The notes under the pieces were generated by a model, which had not been told where the DNA came from, ran no database searches, and saw nothing but the letters and a program-made list of their open reading frames with translations. Positions 55,240 to 64,000 of a DNA stretch of 64,000 nucleotides are shown here, one piece after another. The DNA is taken from NCBI GenBank assembly GCA_017794825.1, contig CP051237.1, forward strand, positions 2,790,001-2,854,000, written 5' to 3'. The stretch's first letter is position 1. Each line of letters starts with the position of its first letter. Position numbers and translations under genes: made by a program. The DNA comes from Pararhizobium sp. (GTDB taxonomy: Bacteria; Pseudomonadota; Alphaproteobacteria; Rhizobiales; Rhizobiaceae).

Positions 55240-56376
55240 ATGTATTTGAGGTCGATGCGCGCCGAACATTACCGGTCGTTGCGTTCGATCCGCATGGATC
55301 TCGGACCCGTCAACCTGTTCGTCGGAGCCAACGGCGCCGGCAAGTCCAACCTCTATCGCGCCCTGCAACTGATCAAGGCCGCGGCCGACGGACAACTCGT
55401 CCACGAGATCGCTGGAGAGGGCGGAATCTATTCCGCTTACTGGAGCGGCGACACGCCGAAGCACAAGAAGGCGCGGATCATGCTTTCGGCCGAGATCGTC
55501 GACGAGGAACGCGGCGTTGTCTACGTCTACGAGGCGCAGTGCGGTTTCCGGCCTCCCAAGGCGGCGGCGGGCTTCACGCACGAGGCACAGGTCAAGGCGG
55601 AGCAACTGAGCGTCGACACCGGGCGTCGGCCGCATGTCATGATGCGCCGCGAGGGCAATCACATCTCGGTGCGCAACGCCGAAGGCCGCATGGAAGACTA
55701 TCCGGACGCCCCGCTTGTCTCGGAGACCGCGTTGTTCCTGCTTGGCGACGCCGGCCACTATCCGGAAATCAGCACGGTGCGTCACACGCTCGGTCAATGG
55801 CGCTTCTACCACGGCTTCAGGACCGACGCCGGTTCACCGCTTCGCCAGCCCTGCCGGCCGGTGACCGCGCCGATGCTCGACGAGGACGGCGCCAATCTCG
55901 CAGCCGTCTTCGCGACGCTCGCTCACACAAGGCAGGATACGATCGATCTCGATCGCGCCGTCTACGACGCCTTCGGCGGCGCGGCCCTGTCCATGCCCGA
56001 ACCGGGAGAAACGGCGGAGTTCGGACTTGTCGTTCCGGATTTCCCGCACAGGATCTTTCAGCCGCGGGAGCTCTCGGACGGCCAGATCCGCTTTCTGGCG
56101 CTTGCGGCCGCGCTGCTGTCCTATCGGCGGCCGAAATTCATCGCCTTGAACGAACCGGAGGCGAGCCTGCATCCGGACATGCTGCCGGCGCTCGCCGCCA
56201 TGATCGCCCGCGCCTCCGCAGAGAGCCAGATCTGGGTGGTGACCCATTCGACGGCGCTCGCAGACGCTATCGTCGAACGCTGCGGCGCGCGGCCCCGCAC
56301 GGTCGTCCGCCGGAACGGCGCCACCGAAATCGAAGGCCTGTCGATCACCGGCGAAATGCGCGACGAGGACTTTTAG
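55240..56376 (+). CDS. Orphan OLD/RecF-like AAA ATPase
   Basis: A 378-residue ABC-class ATPase of the AAA_21/SMC-like group. Walker A is VGANGAGKSN (near residues 28-37), the signature motif is LSDGQIRFLALAAALLS, and Walker B is FIALNEPEASLHPDML followed by the H-loop VVTHS. There is no TOPRIM nuclease domain and no adjacent nuclease gene, so it is not a complete OLD or Gabija-type system in this window. It is likely co-transcribed with the acyltransferase. The role is unknown, with DNA repair a possibility. Confidence 0.85.
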   Translation: MYLRSMRAEHYRSLRSIRMDLGPVNLFVGANGAGKSNLYRALQLIKAAADGQLVHEIAGEGGIYSAYWSGDTPKHKKARIMLSAEIVDEERGVVYVYEAQCGFRPPKAAAGFTHEAQVKAEQLSVDTGRRPHVMMRREGNHISVRNAEGRMEDYPDAPLVSETALFLLGDAGHYPEISTVRHTLGQWRFYHGFRTDAGSPLRQPCRPVTAPMLDEDGANLAAVFATLAHTRQDTIDLDRAVYDAFGGAALSMPEPGETAEFGLVVPDFPHRIFQPRELSDGQIRFLALAAALLSYRRPKFIALNEPEASLHPDMLPALAAMIARASAESQIWVVTHSTALADAIVERCGARPRTVVRRNGATEIEGLSITGEMRDEDF

Positions 56377-56815
56377 GCGACGGGTCTTTGCGGTTGATCA
56401 ACCGTGAACAGAACAAAAAGAGAACATTTTTGCTGCGGTTCACGGCGTTTTGTGCTACCATACACATTACAAGCGATCGTGTGAAAAGCCGGCGGGACTG
56501 GCTGATCTCAAGCGAAAAGCGGGATTCCCGAAACAGAGCCAAATCGCACGAGAGATGAAAAAGCCGGATTCCCGAAACAAAGCCAGATTGCCCGGTAAGC
56601 CGGAAATTCAAAAATCCCGAAACAAAGCCAGATTTGCTTGATGAGCTCGAAAACCCGGATTCCCGAAACAAAGCCAGATTTGTCCATATAGCGCAGATGT
56701 TATAAATTATTCAATAAAAACAATATTTTATGTATTATTATCTGCTTTCGATATCGGAGAAACGTCAGGATTCGCGAATGTCTCCGCCGCGAATCCCGCG
56801 TTCGGGAGCATCAGA
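56377..56815. other. Intergenic region with tandem array and AT-rich stretch
   Basis: These 439 bases lie between the convergent ATPase and transaldolase genes. They hold a four-copy direct repeat (56523-56685) and then a markedly AT-rich stretch (about 56699-56750). A minus-strand frame here is just the translation of the repeats. I see no tRNA or other gene. Confidence 0.6.
56523..56685. repeat. Tandem direct repeat array, 4 units of about 45 nt
   Basis: The core TCCCGAAACAAAGCCAGATT recurs with CCCGAAAC at 56527, 56571, 56616 and 56662, giving spacings of 44, 45 and 46 nt. Copy 1 has two or three changes; copies 2-4 are nearly identical over about 22 nt. The 21-25 nt between copies is partly similar (ending GGATT) in three of the units, so this is a tandem repeat rather than a CRISPR array. 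Confidence 0.75.
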
Positions 56816-57469
56816 TCAGCCGATATTCTGGCCGGTCTTGGCCCAGTCCGCCAGGAAGGCGTCGAGGCCCTTGTCGGTCAGCGGGTGCTTGACCAGCGCC
56901 TTCAGGATCGCCGGCGGCACGGTCGCGACGTCGGCGCCGATCATCGCTGCGTCCTTGACGTGATTGACGGTGCGGATCGAGGCGGCGAGGATTTCCGTGT
57001 CGAAGTCGTAATTGTCGTAGATCGTGCGGATCTCCGAAATCAATTCCATGCCGTCGATGCCCATGTCGTCGAGCCGTCCGAGGAAGGGCGAGATGAAGGT
57101 CGCGCCGGCCTTGGCGGCGAGCAGCGCCTGGTTGGCGGAAAAGCACAGCGTGACATTCGTCTTGTGACCGTCCGAGGTCAGCGCCTTGCAGGCCTTCAGC
57201 CCGTCCATGGTCAGCGGCAGCTTGATGCAGATGTTGTCGGCGATCTTGGCCAGGAACGCCCCCTGCTTGAGCATTTCCTCATATTCCGTCGCCGTCACTT
57301 CTGCGGAGACCGGTCCGTCCACGATGCCGCAGATTTCCTTCGTCACCTCGACGATGTCGCGGCCCGATTTCATGATCAGCGACGGATTGGTGGTCACGCC
57401 GTCCAGCAGTCCGGTGTCGTTCAGTTCACGGATCTCGCTGACATCGGCTGTATCGACAAAAAATTTCAT
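56816..57469 (-). CDS. fsa: Small transaldolase / fructose-6-phosphate aldolase family
   Basis: A 217-residue TIM-barrel class I aldolase that exchanges dihydroxyacetone units, in the pentose-phosphate pathway if a transaldolase. It starts [16 protein letters not shown]. The substrate loop is VTTNPSLI and the Schiff-base lysine is Lys83 in [31 protein letters not shown] follows. The size is that of the short TalB/FSA subfamily (about 215-220 residues). A TTG six codons upstream is in frame but not the family start. It is divergent from priA and converges on the repeat array. Confidence 0.94.
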   Translation of the reverse strand: MKFFVDTADVSEIRELNDTGLLDGVTTNPSLIMKSGRDIVEVTKEICGIVDGPVSAEVTATEYEEMLKQGAFLAKIADNICIKLPLTMDGLKACKALTSDGHKTNVTLCFSANQALLAAKAGATFISPFLGRLDDMGIDGMELISEIRTIYDNYDFDTEILAASIRTVNHVKDAAMIGADVATVPPAILKALVKHPLTDKGLDAFLADWAKTGQNIG

Positions 57470-57547
57470 GTTTTCCTCGCCTGACAAAGCGGTTTGATTT
57501 TTGATGGCTTCCCTTTAACGCAATCGCGGGGCAAGGTCACCAGCACA

Positions 57548-59749
57548 ATGAAAGATTCGCGGCAATTGCAGATCGGCCTGCCGGCAACCGAAACCGTGCC
57601 GGTCATGGTGCCGGTTCCGACCCCTCGACCCTATAGTTACGCCGTTCCGCAAGGCATGCAGGCGCGCCCGGGCGACGTGGTGCAGGTGCCGCTCGGGCCG
57701 CGGCAGGTCGCCGGCGTCGTGTGGCATGGCGATACCGACGGCGTGGCTTCCGCGAAGCTGCGGCCGATCACCCAGGTGTTCGACTGTCCCGCGATTTCGG
57801 AGGAGATGCGGCGTTTCATCGACTGGGTCGCCGCCTACACGCTGTCGCCGCCCGGCATGGTCGCGCGCATGGCTCTGCGAGCGCCTGCGGCGCTCGAGCC
57901 GGAGCCGCCGGAAAAGGGGCTGCGTCTGACCGAGCATCGTCCGGACCGGATGACCGCTGCGCGCGAACGGGTGATCGAAATGGCCGGCGACGGCTTTTCC
58001 TGGACCAAGTCCGGACTTGCCCACGCCGCCGGCGTCAGCGCCAGCGTTGTCGAGGGCCTTGTGAAACAGGAGGTGCTGGAAACCGTCCTCATTCCGCCCC
58101 GGCCGGCCGTCGCCGAACCCGACGTCGGCTACGCCGAGCCGGATCTGAGCCCGGCGCAAAGCTCCGCCGTCGAGGAACTTGTCGAAATCGTCTCTGCGCC
58201 GCAGCCGAAAACAACGCTCATCGACGGCGTCACCGGCTCCGGCAAGACGGAGGTCTATTTCGAGGCGGTCGCCGATCGCCTCGCGGCGGGCCGCCAGGTC
58301 CTCATCCTCCTGCCGGAAATCGCGCTGACCGCGTCCTTCCTGGAACGTTTCGAGGCGCGATTCGGCAGCCGTCCGGCGGAATGGCATTCCGACGTCACCC
58401 CACGCATGCGTGAAAAGGTCTGGAGACAGGTCGCAAGCGGCGAGATCCGGGCGGTCGCCGGCGCCCGTTCGGCGCTTTTCCTGCCTTTCCGGGAACTCGG
58501 ACTGATCGTCGTCGACGAGGAGCACGACACCGCCTACAAGCAGGAGGACCGCGTTCACTACAACGCCCGCGACATGGCGGTGGTGCGCGGGCATCTCGGC
58601 CGGTTTCCCGTGGTGCTGGCCTCTGCGACCCCGTCGATCGAAAGCCGGGTCAATGCGGATACGGGCAAGTATCATCACATCCGCCTGCCGGAACGGTTCG
58701 GCGGCGCCGCCCTGCCGGACATTGATTGCATAGATATGCGCCGCTGCCCGCCGGAACGCGGCGGTTTCCTTTCGCCCGTTCTGATCGGAGAAATCCGGCA
58801 GACGCTCGAAAGGGAGGAGCAGTCGCTGCTGTTTCTCAATCGCCGCGGCTACGCGCCGCTGACGCTATGCCGTGTCTGCGGCCATCGTTTCGAGTGTCCA
58901 AACTGCTCGGCCTGGCTGGTCGAGCACCGGTTTCGCGGTCAGCTGCAATGTCATCATTGCGGCCATCACGAGCCGGCGCCCGAGGCCTGTCCGGAATGCG
59001 GCGCGCTCGACCATCTGGTTGCTTGCGGTCCCGGGGTCGAGCGGATCGCCGAAGAGGTCGACCGGCATTTTCCGGACGCCCGCACCATCGTGCTGTCGTC
59101 GGACATGCTGGGCGGCGTCAAGCGGCTGCGCCTGGAACTCGAGGCGATCGCCAATGGCGAGGCGGATATCGTCATCGGCACGCAACTCGTCGCCAAGGGG
59201 CACAATTTTCCGCTCATGACGCTGGTCGGAATCGTCGATGCGGATCTCGGACTCGGCAATGGCGACCCGCGCGCCGCAGAGCGGACCTTCCAGCTTCTGT
59301 CGCAGGTCACGGGGCGCGCCGGCCGCAGCGGACGGGCGAGCCACGCCTTTCTGCAGACATATCAGCCACAGCATCCGGTGATCGCCGCCATCATATCCGG
59401 TGATCCCGAAACCTTCTACGAGCGCGAGATCGCCGAGCGGGAAAGGGCGGGACTGCCGCCATTCGGCCGGCTTGCCGCGCTTGTCATCTCGGCCGCCCAC
59501 CGGAGCGAGGCCGAAAATCATGCGCGGGACCTGCGGCGCGCTGCGCCCGGCCTGGCCGACATTCGCGTGCTCGGTCCGGCCGAAGCGCCGTTGGCGCTGG
59601 TGCGCGGACGTTACCGCTACCGGCTGCTCATCCACGGGCGCAAGCAGTCGGATATCCAGTCCTATGTCGCCAGGATGATCGAAGCCGGGCCAAAGCCGCG
59701 CGGTTCGGTGCGGGTGCAGATCGATATCGATCCGCAAAGCTTTCTGTAA
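57548..59749 (+). CDS. priA: Primosomal replication protein N' (PriA helicase)
   Basis: A 733-residue 3'-5' helicase that restarts stalled forks by reloading DnaB. The N-terminal DNA-binding domain (VMVPVPTPRPYSYAVP) is followed by Walker A GVTGSGKTEVYFEA (near residues 230-234), the DEEH motif in LIVVDEEHDTAYKQ and ASATPSIES. Cysteine pairs of the zinc sites are in CRVCGHRFECPNCSAWL and CHHCGHHEPAPEACPECG. The C-terminal helicase motifs are GTQLVAKGHNFPL and TGRAGRSGR. A TTG at 57494 is in frame, but the ATG at 57548 is preferred. Confidence 0.96.
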   Translation: MKDSRQLQIGLPATETVPVMVPVPTPRPYSYAVPQGMQARPGDVVQVPLGPRQVAGVVWHGDTDGVASAKLRPITQVFDCPAISEEMRRFIDWVAAYTLSPPGMVARMALRAPAALEPEPPEKGLRLTEHRPDRMTAARERVIEMAGDGFSWTKSGLAHAAGVSASVVEGLVKQEVLETVLIPPRPAVAEPDVGYAEPDLSPAQSSAVEELVEIVSAPQPKTTLIDGVTGSGKTEVYFEAVADRLAAGRQVLILLPEIALTASFLERFEARFGSRPAEWHSDVTPRMREKVWRQVASGEIRAVAGARSALFLPFRELGLIVVDEEHDTAYKQEDRVHYNARDMAVVRGHLGRFPVVLASATPSIESRVNADTGKYHHIRLPERFGGAALPDIDCIDMRRCPPERGGFLSPVLIGEIRQTLEREEQSLLFLNRRGYAPLTLCRVCGHRFECPNCSAWLVEHRFRGQLQCHHCGHHEPAPEACPECGALDHLVACGPGVERIAEEVDRHFPDARTIVLSSDMLGGVKRLRLELEAIANGEADIVIGTQLVAKGHNFPLMTLVGIVDADLGLGNGDPRAAERTFQLLSQVTGRAGRSGRASHAFLQTYQPQHPVIAAIISGDPETFYEREIAERERAGLPPFGRLAALVISAAHRSEAENHARDLRRAAPGLADIRVLGPAEAPLALVRGRYRYRLLIHGRKQSDIQSYVARMIEAGPKPRGSVRVQIDIDPQSFL

Positions 59750-59800
59750 TTGCGCTATTGTCGCGACGGAGCGATTCGCGTTCGCGGCAGGAAGGTCACC

Positions 59801-60190
59801 ATGATCGAATTTCCATATCCCACATCGACCGGCGAGGCGCTGGCCTTTGCAAGCGCCGCGGCGACGGCGCTGTTGGGTCTTATGCTGTTCGTTCTGCCGC
59901 GGCTTACGTTGCGCGCCATGGGAATCGGAACCGTCGCGGGCCGGGATGACGCAGTCGCCGAGATCCGCTCGGTCATGGCCGGTTTTCTGCTGGCAGGCGG
60001 TATTGGCTCGATCATGTTCGCGCAGCCCTTCGTCTACCTGGTGCTCGGCGCGTCCTGGGCGATCACGGTGCTTGGTCGCATGGTCACTGCTGTCGCCGAC
60101 CGGGGTTTGTCGCGGATCCAGGTGTTGCAGACTGTGATCGAGCTGCTTCTGGCGGCAGGGCCGCTGGCCTATGTCTTCCAGCTCGTCTGA
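59801..60190 (+). CDS. Small four-helix membrane protein (DUF4345-like)
   Basis: A 129-residue membrane protein with four hydrophobic segments at about residues 15-35, 55-72, 75-93 and 105-125. The pattern LRAMGI, followed by AEIRSVMAGFLLAGGIGS, suggests the DUF4345-type family, of unknown function; this match is tentative. AGGAAGGT precedes the ATG at 59801, and the frame from 59750 is not needed. It follows priA by 51 nt on the same strand. Confidence 0.65.
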   Translation: MIEFPYPTSTGEALAFASAAATALLGLMLFVLPRLTLRAMGIGTVAGRDDAVAEIRSVMAGFLLAGGIGSIMFAQPFVYLVLGASWAITVLGRMVTAVADRGLSRIQVLQTVIELLLAAGPLAYVFQLV

Positions 60191-60350
60191 GCCTGCGCAA
60201 TTCTGCATGGCTGGCGTGTCGAATACGCCCTGAAGGTCTGTTGAACTTCCGGATTTCGATCAGCATATCAATAATGTATTCAGACAGCCAATGCCAAGCC
60301 TGTCGACCTGACAAGACTGCCTGATGAACTCGATCAAGAGGAATTCAGTC

Positions 60351-60590
60351 ATGAAACGCTCAACAATACTTTCAGCAATCGCCGGCTGCACACTGATCGC
60401 AGCCACCGCCGTTCCACTGGCAAGCGCCAATGCAGCGCCTCCCCCTCCGCCTCCGCCGCATCATGGCGCCGTGGTCGTCGTCCTGCCGCATCAGCCGGCT
60501 CCTCCGCCCCCGCCTCCGCCGCATGGTCATCCGACGGTCATCGTGGTCAAGGCTCCGCATAACCCTCCGCCTCCGCATCCGGTCTATTGA
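60351..60590 (+). CDS. Small exported proline/histidine-rich protein
   Basis: A 79-residue protein. A typical signal peptide (about residues 1-28, KRSTILSAIAGCTLIAATAV to ASANAA) precedes a mature part that is almost wholly Pro/His/Val. It consists of PPPPPPPHH, a VVVVLP strand, PPPPPPPHGHP, a VIVVK strand, then PPPPHPVY. Histidine-proline runs could bind metal ions. GAGGAA precedes the ATG at 60351; an ATG at 60324 is in frame but lacks a site. A terminator follows. No family is recognised. Confidence 0.7.
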   Translation: MKRSTILSAIAGCTLIAATAVPLASANAAPPPPPPPHHGAVVVVLPHQPAPPPPPPPHGHPTVIVVKAPHNPPPPHPVY

Positions 60591-60909
60591 GCGCCGCATG
60601 CCTGATGCAGATCGGTTGAAACAATGGTCGTCGCATCCGCGGCGGCTTTTTTTCCGGGAGGCTGCGAACGGTCGCATTTGCGGCGTTTGCGGTTTTTGTC
60701 GCGCTGAGCGGCGCTTTTGTCCGCACTGATCCAAAAGCATGTGTCAAAGCGTGTTGCGACTCCCACATACCTATGCTAGACGAAGCTCGAATTTCCGGCG
60801 GGGCATTGTGGAAACTCAATTCGTGCCGGAAAAAATCGAAACAAATTCAAAGATTTGCAGGATCCCAGGATTCTGATTCAATATCTTCGAATTCAGTTCA
60901 GAGATATTT
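60591..60909. other. Intergenic region before atpH
   Basis: A terminator occupies 60629-60653. Beyond it, from about 60671, the frame reads VAFAAFAVFVALSGAFVRTD, a hydrophobic segment with no start codon, and stays open to 61024. It may be the eroded end of an old exported-protein gene, but I cannot support it. The last 130 nt are AT-richer and probably hold the atp operon promoter. Confidence 0.4.
60629..60653 (+). terminator. Rho-independent terminator before the atp operon
   Basis: Stem CGTCGC / GCGGCG (one G-U pair) with loop ATCC, then GC and seven T. It closes the small exported-protein gene. Confidence 0.75.
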
Positions 60910-61476
60910 GTGCCCGTGGCAGACACAACTTCGCTCATATCCGGTGTTGCGCAACGCTATGCATCATCGCTTTTCGAGCTGGCATTGGAAGACAAATCCG
61001 AACAAGCCGTTGGTGACGAACTGACCCGTCTGGAGACCATGATCAGCGAGAGCGAGGATTTTCGCCGGCTGATCGAAAGCCCGGTCTTCTCCGCTGACGA
61101 GCAGTTCAAGGCCATCTCGGCCATCGCCGACAAGGCGGAATTCAAGGGTCTGGTCGGAAACTTCCTGCGCGTCGTTGCGCGCAATCGCCGGCTTTTCGCC
61201 GTTCCGGGCATCATCCGGGCCTACCGCGCAATCGCCGCAAAGCATCGCGGCGAGGTTTCGGCGGAAGTCGTCTCCGCCCGCAAGCTGACGGCGGCCCAGG
61301 AAAAAGAACTTGCGGAAGCGCTGAAAAGCGTGACCGGAAAAGACGTGGCAGCCATTGTCACCGTCGACCCGTCGATCCTCGGCGGTCTGATCGTCAAGAT
61401 CGGGTCGCGTCAGATTGACACATCCATTCGAACAAAACTCTCCACCCTTAAGCTTGCACTGAAAGAGGTCGGCTGA
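60910..61476 (+). CDS. atpH: ATP synthase F1 delta subunit
   Basis: A 188-residue stator subunit that ties the F1 head to the peripheral stalk. It begins [20 protein letters not shown] and ends [20 protein letters not shown], the OSCP/delta signature. The start is GTG at 60910; GTG again at the third codon is possible. The stop overlaps the atpA start (TGATG), so translation is coupled. First gene of atpHAGD. Confidence 0.95.
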   Translation: MPVADTTSLISGVAQRYASSLFELALEDKSEQAVGDELTRLETMISESEDFRRLIESPVFSADEQFKAISAIADKAEFKGLVGNFLRVVARNRRLFAVPGIIRAYRAIAAKHRGEVSAEVVSARKLTAAQEKELAEALKSVTGKDVAAIVTVDPSILGGLIVKIGSRQIDTSIRTKLSTLKLALKEVG

Positions 61477-63005
61477 TGGACATCCGCGCCGCGGAAATCT
61501 CCGCAATTCTAAAAGATCAAATCAAAAACTTTGGCCAGGAAGCGGAAGTTTCCGAAGTCGGACAGGTTCTGTCCGTCGGTGACGGCATTGCCCGCGTCTA
61601 CGGTCTGGACAACGTCCAGGCCGGCGAGATGGTGGAATTCCCCGGTGGAATTCGCGGCATGGCGCTCAACCTCGAAGTCGACAATGTCGGCGTCGTGCTG
61701 TTCGGTTCCGACCGTGACATCAAGGAAGGCGACACCGTCAAGCGGACCGGCGCCATCGTTGACGTTCCCGTCGGCAAGGAACTGCTCGGCCGCGTGGTCG
61801 ACGCTCTCGGCAACCCGATCGACGGCAAGGGCCCGATCAAGGCGACGCAGCGTTCGCGCGTTGACGTCAAGGCGCCCGGCATCATTCCGCGCCGTTCGGT
61901 GCATGAGCCGATGTCGACCGGACTGAAAGCCATAGACGCCCTGATCCCGATCGGTCGCGGCCAGCGCGAGCTCGTCATCGGCGACCGCCAGACCGGCAAG
62001 ACGGCCATCATCCTGGACACTTTCCTCAACCAGAAGCCGATCCACGACAACGGTCCGGAAGAAGACAAGCTCTACTGCGTCTACGTCGCCGTCGGCCAGA
62101 AGCGCTCCACCGTCGCGCAGTTCGTGAAGGTTCTCGAGGAGCGCGGCGCGCTTGAATATTCGATCGTCGTCGCCGCGACCGCTTCCGATCCTGCTCCGAT
62201 GCAGTTCCTGGCGCCGTTCGCCGGCTGCGCGATTGGCGAATATTTCCGCGACAACGGCATGCACGCCCTGATCGGCTACGACGATCTGTCCAAGCAGGCT
62301 GTCGCCTATCGCCAGATGTCCCTGCTGCTCCGCCGTCCGCCGGGCCGCGAAGCCTATCCGGGCGACGTCTTCTATCTCCATTCGCGCCTGCTCGAACGCG
62401 CCGCGAAGCTCAACGCCGATAACGGCTCCGGTTCGCTGACAGCCCTGCCGGTCATCGAAACCCAGGGCAACGACGTGTCGGCCTTTATTCCGACCAACGT
62501 GATCTCAATCACCGATGGCCAGATCTTCCTGGAAACGGACCTGTTCTATCAGGGCATCCGTCCGGCGGTGAATGTCGGTCTATCCGTGTCCCGCGTGGGT
62601 TCGTCCGCACAGATCAAGGCGATGAAACAGGTCGCCGGATCGATCAAGGGCGAGCTGGCGCAGTACCGCGAAATGGCGGCGTTCGCCCAGTTCGGCTCCG
62701 ACCTCGACGCCGCGACCCAGCGTCTGCTCAATCGCGGCGCGCGTCTGACCGAGTTGCTCAAGCAGCCGCAGTTCTCGCCGCTCAAGACGGAAGAGCAGGT
62801 CGCTGTGATCTTCGCCGGCGTGAGAGGCTATCTCGACAAGCTTCCGCTCAACCAGGTCAACAGCTTCGAGCAGGGCCTCCTGTCCCACATGCGCGGCGAC
62901 GGCAAGGACGTGCTTGATGCGATCCGCACCGAAAAGGCGCTGACCGACGAAATCACCGATAAGCTGAAAGCAGCGATCGACGATTTCGCAAAATCCTTCG
63001 CCTGA
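61476..63005 (+). CDS. atpA: ATP synthase F1 alpha subunit
   Basis: A 509-residue non-catalytic nucleotide-binding subunit. It has the Walker [31 protein letters not shown], and the alpha/beta family signature [17 protein letters not shown]. The conserved Arg finger is in the SVSRVG region (arginine of VSRVG). Full length. Coupled to atpH by TGATG and followed by atpG at 42 nt. Confidence 0.98.
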   Translation: MDIRAAEISAILKDQIKNFGQEAEVSEVGQVLSVGDGIARVYGLDNVQAGEMVEFPGGIRGMALNLEVDNVGVVLFGSDRDIKEGDTVKRTGAIVDVPVGKELLGRVVDALGNPIDGKGPIKATQRSRVDVKAPGIIPRRSVHEPMSTGLKAIDALIPIGRGQRELVIGDRQTGKTAIILDTFLNQKPIHDNGPEEDKLYCVYVAVGQKRSTVAQFVKVLEERGALEYSIVVAATASDPAPMQFLAPFAGCAIGEYFRDNGMHALIGYDDLSKQAVAYRQMSLLLRRPPGREAYPGDVFYLHSRLLERAAKLNADNGSGSLTALPVIETQGNDVSAFIPTNVISITDGQIFLETDLFYQGIRPAVNVGLSVSRVGSSAQIKAMKQVAGSIKGELAQYREMAAFAQFGSDLDAATQRLLNRGARLTELLKQPQFSPLKTEEQVAVIFAGVRGYLDKLPLNQVNSFEQGLLSHMRGDGKDVLDAIRTEKALTDEITDKLKAAIDDFAKSFA

Positions 63006-63047
63006 GCGCAAGCCGACGGCTGAACAACGAGAACGGACGGATAACGG

Positions 63048-63932
63048 ATGCCTTCACTCAAGGATCTGAGAAACCGGATAGCCTCGGTCAAGGCGACGCA
63101 GAAGATCACCAAGGCGATGCAGATGGTCGCCGCGGCGAAATTGCGTCGCGCCCAGGAGGCGGCCGAAGCCGCGCGCCCCTATTCCCAACGGATGGGCGCT
63201 GTGCTCGCAAATATCGCGAATGCGGTATCCGGCGGGGACGACACGCCACGTCTGATGACGGGAACCGGAAGCGACCAGACCCATCTCCTGGTGGTCTGCA
63301 CGGCCGAACGCGGCCTCTGCGGCGGCTTCAACTCGCAGATCGCGAGACTGGCGCGGGAACACGCCCGCTCCCTGATCGCCGACGGCAAGGAGGTCAAGAT
63401 CCTCTGTGTCGGCAAGAAGGGCTACGACATTCTGCGCCGTGATCTTGGGTCGCACATCATCGACCGCGTCGATCTTCGCGAAGTCAAGAACATCGGCTTC
63501 GTCAACGCAGACGAGATCGCCCGCAAGGTGATCGGGCTGTTCGACGAAGGCGCGTTCGATGTCTGCACCCTTTTCTATTCCGAGTTCAAGTCGGTCATCA
63601 GCCAGATACCAACCGCCCAGCAGCTCATTCCGGCGAGCCCCGCCGGCGAGAGCGACGATGCGGATCAGAACGCGTCGGCTGTCTACGACTACGAGCCGGA
63701 CGCCGGATCGATCCTCAACGATCTGATACCGCGCAATATCGCCGTGCAGATTTTCCGCGCGTTGCTGGAAAACAATGCGTCCGAGCAGGGCGCGCGCATG
63801 TCCGCCATGGACAATGCGACCCGCAACGCCGGTGAGATGATCGACAAGCTGACGCTGAGCTACAACCGCCAGCGCCAGGCGCAGATCACCAAGGAACTGA
63901 TTGAAATCATTTCGGGCGCCGAGGCGCTCTGA
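63048..63932 (+). CDS. atpG: ATP synthase F1 gamma subunit
   Basis: A 294-residue rotor subunit forming the central coiled coil. It starts [20 protein letters not shown] and [15 protein letters not shown] (N-terminal helix), contains [14 protein letters not shown], and ends with the C-terminal helix [19 protein letters not shown] then [20 protein letters not shown]. Full length. The atpD start follows after 25 nt. Confidence 0.97.
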   Translation: MPSLKDLRNRIASVKATQKITKAMQMVAAAKLRRAQEAAEAARPYSQRMGAVLANIANAVSGGDDTPRLMTGTGSDQTHLLVVCTAERGLCGGFNSQIARLAREHARSLIADGKEVKILCVGKKGYDILRRDLGSHIIDRVDLREVKNIGFVNADEIARKVIGLFDEGAFDVCTLFYSEFKSVISQIPTAQQLIPASPAGESDDADQNASAVYDYEPDAGSILNDLIPRNIAVQIFRALLENNASEQGARMSAMDNATRNAGEMIDKLTLSYNRQRQAQITKELIEIISGAEAL

Positions 63933-63957
63933 GACTCTTGAATGAGGTAGTACGATT

Positions 63958-64000
63958 ATGGCCAAGGCAACCACAAAAGCCGGTGTAACCGGCACCGTGA
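63958..64000 (+). CDS. atpD: ATP synthase F1 beta subunit, start only
   Basis: Only 14 codons are visible (MAKATTKAGVTGTV), preceded by GAGGTAG. The position after atpG and the opening match alphaproteobacterial AtpD, which often has an Ala/Lys-rich lead. The catalytic subunit is cut by the window edge. Confidence 0.85.
   Translation, partial: MAKATTKAGVTGTV

Noticed and set aside
55240..56376. OLD or Gabija anti-phage system
   Set aside because: The ATPase lacks a TOPRIM domain and no GajB-like helicase or nuclease gene is adjacent.
56345..56671. 108-codon minus-strand reading frame
   Set aside because: It is the translation of the tandem repeat and runs into the ATPase gene end; no ribosome site and no family resemblance.
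56523..56685. CRISPR array
   Set aside because: Four repeats of about 22 nt with 21-25-nt intervals look CRISPR-like, but the intervals partly resemble one another, repeat ends are ragged and there are no cas genes in the window.
60200..60290. Further copy of the palindromic repeat
   Set aside because: GAACTTCCGGATTTCG is similar to one arm, but no matching opposite arm at the proper distance was found.
60671..61024. Exported-protein gene before atpH
   Set aside because: A hydrophobic stretch is open in frame, but there is no start codon in reach and the frame overlaps atpH by more than 100 nt.

Overview
The window reads as chromosomal DNA of an alphaproteobacterium of the order Hyphomicrobiales (Rhizobiales). 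The grounds are gene content and order. There are blocks ffh-(chorismate mutase)-rpsP-rimM-trmD-rplS, sdhCDAB, zapE-mdh-sucC-(cupin)-sucD-sucA-sucB-lpd and atpHAGD. An Omp19/Inh-type lipoprotein, DUF1127-like and DUF924 proteins, and short mosaic palindromic repeats are also present. The base composition is GC-rich. No genus can be assigned from the sequence alone.

Layout. 1-786: truncated dapF (minus). 877-25341: an accessory block holding an MBL hydrolase, two tandem DHA2 efflux pumps, an orphan PotD-like binding protein, a secreted HExxH protein and a membrane-tethered BTAD/TPR regulator. It continues with a structured sRNA candidate that resembles AbcR, then an FMO-BASS transporter-SDR-SDR operon controlled by a divergent TetR gene, a LysR gene and an acyl-CoA synthetase. 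Small enzymes, an HxlR/FMN-reductase redox pair and an adenylate cyclase with a periplasmic CxxCH haem motif follow. 25766-30199: SRP and ribosome-biogenesis operon. 30389-33861: amino-acid ABC genes without an ATPase, then leuC. 35284-38694: sdhCDAB with a recognisable promoter and terminator. 38841-41666: exported MsrA, Omp19-like lipoprotein, ZapE. 41837-51822: mdh-sucCDAB-lpd. 51850-57469: TraB/GumN protein, XerC, an acyltransferase, an orphan OLD/RecF-like ATPase, a tandem repeat array and a small transaldolase. 57548-60590: PriA, a membrane protein and a proline/histidine-rich exported peptide. 60910-64000: ATP synthase F1 genes, with atpD cut by the window end.

How the genes work together. 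The right two-thirds is mostly core energy metabolism: succinate dehydrogenase, malate dehydrogenase, succinyl-CoA synthetase, 2-oxoglutarate dehydrogenase E1/E2/E3 and F1-ATPase. It also holds protein-synthesis genes and chromosome maintenance (XerC, PriA). The left third is accessory and is rich in regulators, each next to its likely target. The most plausible uncharacterised metabolic unit is the 9603-17070 cluster, a candidate import-oxidation-CoA activation route for a hydrophobic organic acid or ketone.

Non-coding features of note. Two composite two-palindrome repeats (32229-32380 and 39624-39772) have single-palindrome relatives at 34464 and 54049. A long hairpin lies at 39529-39599. 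A four-copy tandem array of about 45-nt period sits beside an AT-rich stretch at 56523-56750. A three-hairpin sRNA candidate with an exposed CUCCCA motif lies at 9472-9584.
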